Shown here: positions 5,620 through 12,599 of the stretch, piece by piece
How the letters are laid out: each line of letters opens with the position of its first letter
Numbering within the stretch: position 1 is the stretch's first letter
Assembly (NCBI GenBank): GCA_947458305.1
Contig: CANGZO010000043.1
Coordinates: 1 to 12,599, forward strand
DNA: 12,599 bases
Reading direction: 5' to 3'
From: Comamonadaceae bacterium
Lineage (GTDB): Bacteria > Pseudomonadota > Gammaproteobacteria > Burkholderiales > Burkholderiaceae_C
The notes under the pieces: model-generated
Told to the model about the DNA's origin: nothing
The model's database searches: none
What the model saw: the letters and a program-made list of their open reading frames with translations, nothing else
Position numbers and translations under genes: made by a program

Positions 5620-7340
5620 GCCTGGCCATGAACACAAACACCCGTCTTATGACCGCGCTGCTTGCAGCTCTGCCTGCGCTCGCCACGGCCGCCGCCCCCG
5701 ACGCAGGCTCGGTGTTGCAGCAACTCGAAGCCCGCCCCGGTGGTGCCTTGTTTGCGCCCGCACTCAAAACCCCGGTGGTGCCCACACCGCCCGCTGCCGA
5801 CCACAGCGGCCCTGTGCTGCGCGTCAATGCCTTTCAGATCGAAGGCGCCACCCTGCTCAGCCCCAACACCTTGCTGGGCGCATTGACAGGCTTCACTGGC
5901 CGAGACCTCAGCCTCACCCAATTGCAAGAAGCCGCCTGGGTCATTGTTCAGACTTACCGCGAAGCAGGCTGGTTGGCCCATGCCTGGGTGCCACAGCAAG
6001 AGATCGAAGCTGGCGTGGTCAAGTTGCGTGTGGCCGAAGCACGTCTAGGCCAAGTGCGTATCCAGTACCCTGAAGCACCACTGCCGCGCGAGCGCATCCA
6101 GGCCATGGCCGATGCCCAACTGGCTGTGGGCCAGACGGTTAACTTGCACCAGGTCGACCGGTTGCTTTTGCTGCTTGACGACATGCCCGGCGTGGTGGCC
6201 ACGGCCACTTTTGCTGCAGGCACCGAGGCGGGGAGCACCGATGTGCTGATCACATTGGGCCAAGGCAAAACCCTCGACGCCACCATCACGGCCGACAACT
6301 TCGGCTCAGTCTCTACGGGCCGCAACCGCATCAGTGCCAGCTTGTGGGTCCACAACCCCGCAGGGTGGGGCGATGCCTTCCAATTGCAAGCCTTGGCCAC
6401 AGACGGCAGCCGTTATGGCCGCTTGGCCTACACGCTGCCCGTGGGTCTGCAAGGTGTGCGCGTGGGGGTGCAGGCGTCCGACATGCGTTACCACCTGGTG
6501 GGCGGCTTTGCCGCGCTGCAAGCGAGCGGATCGGCCCAAACTTGGGGTGCAGACCTCACAGCACCGCTGATTCGCCGGCCCGAGCGCAACCTGAGCGCTC
6601 GATTGACCGCCGATCGCAAAGCATTTGCCAACCTGGCTTTGGCCAACACCGGAGACGCCGAACCCACCACCGTGTCGAACTACCAGTTGGATGTCTTGCG
6701 CATGGCCCTTGCCGGCAACTGGATCGATCGTGTTTGGCGTCCCGCGCAAAACACCGCCAGTGTGCAAAGCAGCTGGGGCAGGGTGGACTTGGCGAATTCG
6801 CCCAACGCCACCGCAGACGCCAATGCCGCCAAGACAGCAGGGGCCTTCCGCAAGCTCAACGCCAATTACAACCGCGAGCAAAGCCTGACGCGCCAGACCA
6901 GCTGGTATCTGCAAGCCGCTGCCCAATGGGCAGACCGCAACCTCGACTCGTCAGAAAAGATCTACTTGGGCGGCGCCACAGGCGTGCGTGCCTACCCCAG
7001 CAACGAAGCGGGTGGCAGCACGGGCGCCACGCTCACCACCGGCTTCAAGCACCGTTTGAGCGATGCCTTCACGCTCAATGCCTTTGCCGATTGGGGTCGC
7101 ATACAGGTCTACAAAAACAACCTCAACGCCGCAGGCAGCGCCATCAGCACGGTCAACACCCAGAGCCTGCAAGGCACGGGCCTGAGTCTGAGCTGGCGCA
7201 GCGTACATGGTCACGAACTGGCGGCCACCTGGAGCCGCCGCAGCGGACAAAACCCCGCAGCCCACCCCAGCACTGGTGCCGACAGCGATGGCACCCGCAC
7301 CCTGAACCGTTTGTGGCTGTCTGCCGCGCTGAACTTCTGA
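5616..7340 (+). CDS. TpsB / ShlB-FhaC-HecB family outer-membrane transporter
   Basis: This is the outer-membrane pore of a two-partner secretion system; it recognises and exports the adhesin encoded just downstream. The 574-residue precursor has a signal peptide (to about Ala27), a short helix and Pro-rich linker, and a POTRA_2-type domain (about 67-142) with LRVNAFQIEGATLL and YREAGWLAHAWVPQQ. The ShlB-type 16-strand beta-barrel follows. The conserved loop-6 motif appears as VRAYP at 457-461, a variant of VRGYP. The protein ends in LWLSAALNF; a C-terminal Phe is the usual insertion signal for the BAM complex. Length matches the family. Start 5616 overlaps the preceding gene by 4 bp; Met5 at 5628 is an alternative. 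The stop is 8 bp before tpsA. Confidence 0.94.
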   Translation: MSLAMNTNTRLMTALLAALPALATAAAPDAGSVLQQLEARPGGALFAPALKTPVVPTPPAADHSGPVLRVNAFQIEGATLLSPNTLLGALTGFTGRDLSLTQLQEAAWVIVQTYREAGWLAHAWVPQQEIEAGVVKLRVAEARLGQVRIQYPEAPLPRERIQAMADAQLAVGQTVNLHQVDRLLLLLDDMPGVVATATFAAGTEAGSTDVLITLGQGKTLDATITADNFGSVSTGRNRISASLWVHNPAGWGDAFQLQALATDGSRYGRLAYTLPVGLQGVRVGVQASDMRYHLVGGFAALQASGSAQTWGADLTAPLIRRPERNLSARLTADRKAFANLALANTGDAEPTTVSNYQLDVLRMALAGNWIDRVWRPAQNTASVQSSWGRVDLANSPNATADANAAKTAGAFRKLNANYNREQSLTRQTSWYLQAAAQWADRNLDSSEKIYLGGATGVRAYPSNEAGGSTGATLTTGFKHRLSDAFTLNAFADWGRIQVYKNNLNAAGSAISTVNTQSLQGTGLSLSWRSVHGHELAATWSRRSGQNPAAHPSTGADSDGTRTLNRLWLSAALNF

Positions 7341-7348
7341 TCAAGACC

Positions 7349-10300
7349 ATGAACCACGTCTACCGACTCAAACGATCAGGCCGCACCCAGCAACTGCAAC
7401 CCGTGCCCGAGACCGCACGCGCTGCGGGCAAAGGCACACGCACCGGCAAAACACTGGCCCAAGCCGTGACTGCCACACTGGCCAGCGTTGCGCTGGGTGG
7501 CATCGCCAGCTTGGCTTATGCGCAACAAGCCCCGCCTGCCTCTGCACCCACAGCCACCCAACTGCCCCAAGGTGGCGTGGTCACACGCGGCAGCGCCAAC
7601 ATCGTGACCAACACGGGCCAAGCGCAACTGACTGTGAATCAAAGCAGCAACCGCGCCGTGATCGACTGGGCCAGCTTCAACGTGGGCAGCCAAGCCAAGG
7701 TGCAGTTCAACCAACCGAGCAGCAGCGCGGTCACGCTCAACAACATTCTGGGCAACAACGCCAGCCAGATTTACGGCCAGATCAGCGCCAACGGCCAAGT
7801 GTTCCTCTCCAACCCCAACGGCGTGTACTTCTCGCCCACGGCGCAGGTCAACGTGGGTGGCTTGGTGGCCACCACGGGCAAGGCCAACGCCGACGACTTC
7901 ATGGCGGGCAAGGTCACATTCAACCGGGGCGGCAGCACAGGCAGCGTGGTCAACCAAGGCCAACTCACGTCCGCTGCAGGCGGCTACATCGCGCTGCTGG
8001 CCCCCGAGGTGCGCAACCAAGGCGTGGTGATTGCCCAAGCGGGCACCGTGGCCCTGGCCTCGGGCGAGGCCATCACGCTGAACTTCAACCACACCGGCAC
8101 TGGTTTGGCAGGCATCACCACCACGCCCCAAGCCATTGCGGCCTTGGTGGAAAACCGCAGCGCCGTGGTGGCCGAAGGCGGGCAGATCATCTTGTCGGCG
8201 CACGCGCTGGCCAGCTTGCAAGGCTCGGTGGTCAAGAACAGCGGGCACCTCAGCGCCACCAGTTTGAGCACCCAAGGCGGCAAGATTGTGTTGATGGGTG
8301 ACAGCATCGAGCTGACGGGCACCAGCCAAATTGAAGCGAGTGGCGCCACAGGCGGCGGCACCGTGCTGGTGGGCGGCGACTGGCAAGGCAGTGGCGACAT
8401 GAGACAAGCCACGCAGGTGACGATGGCGCAAGGCGCCAGCATCGAAGCCAACGCCACAGGTCAGGGAGATGGTGGCAAGGTGGTGTTGTGGAGCGATATC
8501 TACAAGGCGGGCGGCCTCACTCAGGTGGAAGGCCGCATTGAGGCCAAAGGCGCAGGCACGGGCAATGGCGGGCAGGTGGAAACCTCGGGCTATTCGCTGC
8601 AAGTCGGGGCTCAAACCCAGGTCAACACAGGTGGAGGGGAGTGGTTGCTGGACCCTTCAGACATCACCATCTCATCGGGCACAACAAGCGGAATCGCTCT
8701 CTCCAGCAATATCTACACGCCTACAACTGCAGCGGCCAGCTCGGTGGTCAATGCCACCACGCTGGTCGGCAACCTGGCCACCAACAACATCAACATCACC
8801 ACCACCAATACGGGCACATCTGGGGCGGGTACAGGCAACATCACCGTGGCCGCGGACCTGAGCTGGGCATCGAACAAAGTGTTGACCTTGACAGCTGCGG
8901 GTGGCATCAGCGGCTCAGGCAACATCAGCATGACGGGTGCCGCAGGCACAGGGTTGGTATTCAAACAAGAGGGTAATTCGACTTATGCGGGCAGCATCTC
9001 AGGCATTAACGCCACATTCACCAAGCAAGGCGCTGGCAACTTGACGTTAACGGGTACAAATACCTATGCGGGTTTGACGAAAGTGTCTGCTGGGTCCATG
9101 ACCGCCGGTGTGGACAATGCATTTGGTACTGGGGCCATCACACTTGAAGGCGGCAGCACATTGAACCTTGGCGATTTTTCGCAGACTGCGGGAGCGGTAA
9201 ACATCAACACCTCTGGTGGCACTATTACTTCCACGACGGGCGTACTGACGGGTACGAGCTTCGGATTCAGCTCCATCAGTCCAGTTACAACCATCTCGGC
9301 CAATTTGGGAGGTCCAGCAAGTCCGGCACCAATTACCCATACTGGAACAGGCAAGTTGATTTTGACGGGCAACTTGACCAATATCGGCAACATCAACGTC
9401 AGTAACAACTTACTCCAAATAGGTGATGGAGGTAGTTCCAAGACTTTTAACGTCACTGGAAGTATTACTGTCTCATCTGCCGCCACTTTGGCCTTTAACC
9501 GGACTGTAGATACCGTGCTCACCAATCCTGTGCATGTCACAGCCAACGGAACCTTCGCGAATTTGGCCTATGGAACTGTGCTGGATTTGTCAGGTACCCT
9601 CATTGGAAGTTCTTCAAGCAACTACCTAAATTCACTTTCACCCTCGGTCAATATGGCGACTGCCATTCCCACCGTGGCTTCTATTCGTTTGAGGGCTAAT
9701 CCGATCCTGACCCGTATAACCTTCAACGTACTCACGACGGGCTTCCAGTCGACCTTTACCCCCTTGCCAGTGATCACCTGGACTGGCGCAAACACGGGGA
9801 CACCTGCACTCAAGCTCAACGGCGACACAGTAGTTTCGGGTGCGCAAGTCGTGGGCGCCATGCTGACCAGAAACTCGGGCGATCTGACCATCGGCCCCGG
9901 TGCCCTGTGGTCATTCACCACTGCCGGCTCCACGCGCTACATTACCGGCACCAGTGATGCCACCGACACCACCTTGTCTGGAACTTCGAGCATCAATGTG
10001 GCACCAGGGGTGTCGGCAACCCAGAGTGGTGCCATTTCGGATACTGTGGGCGCTGTTGTGGGATTGACGGTCAGTGGTGGAGGCACCCTGACACTTAGCG
10101 GAAACAACAGCAACTTTTCCGGGGGTACGACGCTCAGTGCAGGGACCTTGAAAGCAGGCAGCAGCACAGCATTTGGCACAGGGGCTATTTCTGTGACCAG
10201 CGGCGCAGCGCTGGACCTCAATGGCCAGGCGATCACCGGCGCGGGCAACCTGACTTTGAACGGTACGGGCGTCAGCAACAGTGGCGCACTCATGAACAGC

Positions 10301-12599
10301 GGCGGGTCAGCCACCTATCCAGGGCTGGTGCTTTTGGGTGCGAACAGCAGCATTGTGGCGGGCTCGGGGTCGATTGCACTCACCAATACCGGCAACACCT
10401 CTGGGGCAACATACAACCTGACGCTGGGGGGTGCAGCGGGTGGCAGCTTTGCAGGTGCCATTGGTACCACAACTGGCAGCGTCACCAAAGAAGACGGCGG
10501 CGCCTGGGTGCTGTCGGGCAGCAATACCTTCAGTGGTGGCACCTTCATCAATGGCGGCACCCTGCAGATCAGCAGCGACGCCAATTTGGGCGCTGTGCCG
10601 GGCAGTGCGGCCACCAACATCACGATCAACGGCGGCACGCTGGCAGTCGCCGGGCAAGTATCCCCAGGTTTTGTCATTCAGGGCACTCGGCTTTTCAGCA
10701 TCGGCAACTCGGGTGGCACCATTGCCAACAACGGCAGCCACTTGCTGACTTTGAGCGGCGCAATCTCGTCCAGTGGGCCGGTGACCCTCACAGGGGGCGA
10801 TCTGACGTTTGGCAGCATCACCGTCAGCAATGCTTCGCCGATCTTGGTCAAGACCACTGGCAACCTTGTCCAAAGCGCGTCGAGCACGGTGTCCAGCCAA
10901 GGCGGCAACATCACCTATTGGTCTGACAGCGACGGCAGTGGTGATGGCAAAATTTTATTGACCAACGGTGCGTCAGGCTCTCTGACCCAGATCAATGCCA
11001 ACGGCGGCAACATCGTGATGGGCGGAGGGTCAGGAGCCAATGCGGCGGCGGGTATGGCCCGTGGAAACTATGGTGTGCACGTAGGTAATTACGCCAGCGT
11101 TCAGGCAGGGACTGGCAACGTCACGATTCAGGGCGAGTCCAATGCAAACATTGGAGGCGGGATTTTGGTGGGCAGCAACAGCACGGTGTCGGGTGCCAAC
11201 GTCACACTCACTGGCGCGGGCTTCGCCAACACGAGCGGCGGCAGCCACGGTGTGCAGTTGTCAGGCAATGCATCGGCCAGCAATTTGCTCGCCATCAACG
11301 GCACCGGGGGTGGCACCGCGTCCACCTCGACCAGCGGCGGTGCCAATTACGGTGTGTTTGTCTATGGCGGGGTGGCCGAAGCCACAGGCGCGGGCAGTGT
11401 GGTCATCAACGCCACGGGCGGTGGTTATCTGCCCGGCGCGAACAACAACGGTCTATTCATTCAGGCGTCCACGACAGATTCCAGCATCCGTTCGGTGTCG
11501 GGTTCGGTGCTCGTGACCGCGACGCCCGGCACGTCCGGCTCGTCAGGGGCCAGTGTGGGTGTTTATGTTCCTTTGTTGCTGTCAGGTGCTTCTGCCAATG
11601 TTCGGTTGGGCGGCAGCACACAAACCGGGGCGCTGACCTTGCGCTCAGACAGCTGGTACTTTGAGCCCAACGCCGCCTCTAATTACGCGTTCGTTCAGGG
11701 TGCAGGGCCTTTGACGTTGGAGCCTTTGACGGGCAGCACATCGTTTGCGTCGACGGGCTTGAACCTCTCGTATGTGTCACTCTCCACGTCCATCACCTCG
11801 TTGACTTTGGGCAAAGCGGGCAACACAGCACCGGTTTATGTGGGACCCAACTCGAACGTTAATTTTCCGGTCGGCAGCTACAGCGTGGCGGGGCCCATCA
11901 GCATCTTTGGCGATATCACCTTGGGCACACCCTTGGCCACCACAGGCACGGGTGCCAATGGTTTGGTGACTTTGACAGGCAATGTGAGCGAGGTCCGCAA
12001 CGGCAAACTGACCGCGCCCTCCTTGCTGCTGGCAGGCACCGGGGCCTCCAACGTGAACATGTCGAGTGGTGCCAATGCCCTTGGCACGATAGCTGGCAGT
12101 GGTCTGGGCTCGGTCAATATCGAAACGGGCGGCCCGGCAGCAAGTGGCGCCATGACCGTGGGCACGGTGGGTGGCACAGTGGGTCTGACAGCCTCAGGCC
12201 CCGTGACCTTGTCCACCTACTCCGGCAACCTCACACTGGCCAACGACATCGTCACCATCAACACAGGCACATCGGCCGTCACCCTCAACGCGGGTAAGGT
12301 GTCGATCGCTCTGGGCAACAATGGGGTGGGTAACACGACCAGTGGCAACGTGGTGCTGGGCGGTGGCACCATCACCACCGGTACGAATGGCCGTGTACGG
12401 GTTTTCACTGGCTCAATTGCAGACAGTACGGGACTGGGCACCTTGGTGGGCGCGGGAAGCGGGCGTTTCCGTTATGGCAGCACCGCGTCGACGACCAACT
12501 ACACCACAGCCCTGGGCAATTCGGGCATTTATGCGATCTACCGCGAACGGCCCACGGTGACGTGGACCAGCAGCTCGGGGCAGACCGTTGCCTATGGCG
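7349..12599 (+). CDS. TpsA: large filamentous-hemagglutinin-like adhesin, 3' end beyond window
   Basis: This is the secreted partner of the upstream transporter: 1,750 codons without a stop, continuing past the right edge. The N-terminus MNHVYRLKR resembles a degenerate extended signal peptide region (ESPR, lacking its Trp). A hydrophobic stretch follows and ends in LAYA58/QQ. Residues about 70-195 form the TPS (haemagg_act) domain, with IDWASFNVG, LNNILGNNASQIYGQI and NPNG at 155-158. WLLDPSDITI (432-441) is a landmark often seen after the TPS domain. The rest is Gly/Ser/Thr/Asn-rich beta-helix sequence with three repeats like the autotransporter-associated beta strand (PATR), near 557-605, 905-955 and 1044-1095. 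The last residues, RPTVTWTSSSGQTVAYG, resemble the start of an MBG/YDG-type domain. I saw no Cys in the translation. The ATG lies 8 bp after tpsB; the ribosome-binding site is weak. Likely role: adhesion or aggregation. Confidence 0.93.
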   Translation, partial: MNHVYRLKRSGRTQQLQPVPETARAAGKGTRTGKTLAQAVTATLASVALGGIASLAYAQQAPPASAPTATQLPQGGVVTRGSANIVTNTGQAQLTVNQSSNRAVIDWASFNVGSQAKVQFNQPSSSAVTLNNILGNNASQIYGQISANGQVFLSNPNGVYFSPTAQVNVGGLVATTGKANADDFMAGKVTFNRGGSTGSVVNQGQLTSAAGGYIALLAPEVRNQGVVIAQAGTVALASGEAITLNFNHTGTGLAGITTTPQAIAALVENRSAVVAEGGQIILSAHALASLQGSVVKNSGHLSATSLSTQGGKIVLMGDSIELTGTSQIEASGATGGGTVLVGGDWQGSGDMRQATQVTMAQGASIEANATGQGDGGKVVLWSDIYKAGGLTQVEGRIEAKGAGTGNGGQVETSGYSLQVGAQTQVNTGGGEWLLDPSDITISSGTTSGIALSSNIYTPTTAAASSVVNATTLVGNLATNNINITTTNTGTSGAGTGNITVAADLSWASNKVLTLTAAGGISGSGNISMTGAAGTGLVFKQEGNSTYAGSISGINATFTKQGAGNLTLTGTNTYAGLTKVSAGSMTAGVDNAFGTGAITLEGGSTLNLGDFSQTAGAVNINTSGGTITSTTGVLTGTSFGFSSISPVTTISANLGGPASPAPITHTGTGKLILTGNLTNIGNINVSNNLLQIGDGGSSKTFNVTGSITVSSAATLAFNRTVDTVLTNPVHVTANGTFANLAYGTVLDLSGTLIGSSSSNYLNSLSPSVNMATAIPTVASIRLRANPILTRITFNVLTTGFQSTFTPLPVITWTGANTGTPALKLNGDTVVSGAQVVGAMLTRNSGDLTIGPGALWSFTTAGSTRYITGTSDATDTTLSGTSSINVAPGVSATQSGAISDTVGAVVGLTVSGGGTLTLSGNNSNFSGGTTLSAGTLKAGSSTAFGTGAISVTSGAALDLNGQAITGAGNLTLNGTGVSNSGALMNSGGSATYPGLVLLGANSSIVAGSGSIALTNTGNTSGATYNLTLGGAAGGSFAGAIGTTTGSVTKEDGGAWVLSGSNTFSGGTFINGGTLQISSDANLGAVPGSAATNITINGGTLAVAGQVSPGFVIQGTRLFSIGNSGGTIANNGSHLLTLSGAISSSGPVTLTGGDLTFGSITVSNASPILVKTTGNLVQSASSTVSSQGGNITYWSDSDGSGDGKILLTNGASGSLTQINANGGNIVMGGGSGANAAAGMARGNYGVHVGNYASVQAGTGNVTIQGESNANIGGGILVGSNSTVSGANVTLTGAGFANTSGGSHGVQLSGNASASNLLAINGTGGGTASTSTSGGANYGVFVYGGVAEATGAGSVVINATGGGYLPGANNNGLFIQASTTDSSIRSVSGSVLVTATPGTSGSSGASVGVYVPLLLSGASANVRLGGSTQTGALTLRSDSWYFEPNAASNYAFVQGAGPLTLEPLTGSTSFASTGLNLSYVSLSTSITSLTLGKAGNTAPVYVGPNSNVNFPVGSYSVAGPISIFGDITLGTPLATTGTGANGLVTLTGNVSEVRNGKLTAPSLLLAGTGASNVNMSSGANALGTIAGSGLGSVNIETGGPAASGAMTVGTVGGTVGLTASGPVTLSTYSGNLTLANDIVTINTGTSAVTLNAGKVSIALGNNGVGNTTSGNVVLGGGTITTGTNGRVRVFTGSIADSTGLGTLVGAGSGRFRYGSTASTTNYTTALGNSGIYAIYRERPTVTWTSSSGQTVAYG

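Noticed and set aside
5408..6073. Plus-strand open frame of 221 codons across the winged-helix gene and tpsB
   Set aside because: It is an alternate frame rich in Arg, Pro and Ser. The POTRA and winged-helix motifs lie in the other frames.
7376..8614. Long minus-strand open frame (412 codons) opposite tpsA
   Set aside because: It lies wholly antisense to the well-supported TPS domain. Its His/Ala/Gly-rich sequence is the usual shadow of GC-rich coding DNA, with no recognisable motif.
9017..10640. Repeated Gly/Thr-rich units considered as a CRISPR-like or DNA-level repeat array
   Set aside because: The similarity is at the protein level (beta-strand repeats) with diverged DNA and irregular spacing inside one open frame.
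9047..12441. Series of minus-strand open frames opposite tpsA
   Set aside because: Their Val/Pro/Leu-rich composition is the mirror of Gly/Ser/Thr/Asn-rich repeats on the plus strand. They have no starts or motifs of their own.

Overview
The window looks like a chromosomal segment from a betaproteobacterium, most likely Burkholderiales and probably a relative of the Comamonadaceae. This is inferred from the moderately high GC, the style of the ThyA, DHFR and exonuclease III proteins, and a two-partner secretion locus with an extended-signal adhesin. No rRNA, tRNA, CRISPR array or insertion-sequence transposase was seen.

Layout. (1) Positions 1-1747, minus strand, hold a housekeeping unit in the order thyA, folA, xth. 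The xth gene runs off the left edge. folA and xth overlap by 4 bp, and thyA and folA are 11 bp apart. (2) Positions 1748-1858 are a short divergent intergenic region. (3) Positions 1859-4455, plus strand, hold a two-component pair: a seven-transmembrane 7TMR-DISM-type histidine kinase, overlapping by 16 bp an OmpR/PhoB-type response regulator. (4) Positions 4479-5055, minus strand, hold an AT-rich toxin-antitoxin pair in toxin-first order (RelE/HigB-like toxin, XRE-type antitoxin). The toxin's N-terminus appears broken: homology continues upstream of the only usable start codon, and a GC-rich island of about 77 bp lies where the N-terminus should be. (5) Positions 5171-5330 are a very AT-rich intergenic stretch with 10-bp-phased pyrimidine-rich repeats. 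(6) Positions 5260-12599, plus strand, are a two-partner secretion locus. It has a stand-alone winged-helix domain (a paralogue of the response regulator's DNA-binding half), a TpsB/ShlB-type outer-membrane transporter overlapping it by 4 bp, and, 8 bp later, a large TpsA adhesin still open at the right edge after 1,750 codons.

How the parts may work together. TpsB should export TpsA across the outer membrane by recognising the TPS domain near the TpsA N-terminus. The kinase and regulator next door are plausible controllers of this surface structure. The evidence is circumstantial: the adjacency, the DNA-binding paralogue in front of tpsB, and a phased repeat array at the right place to be an OmpR-type operator. 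The toxin-antitoxin pair sits between regulator and target locus like a later insertion. The most unusual points are the REC-less effector domain coupled to tpsB, the phased repeat array, the interrupted toxin, and the hybrid architecture of TpsA (TPS domain plus autotransporter-type beta repeats).
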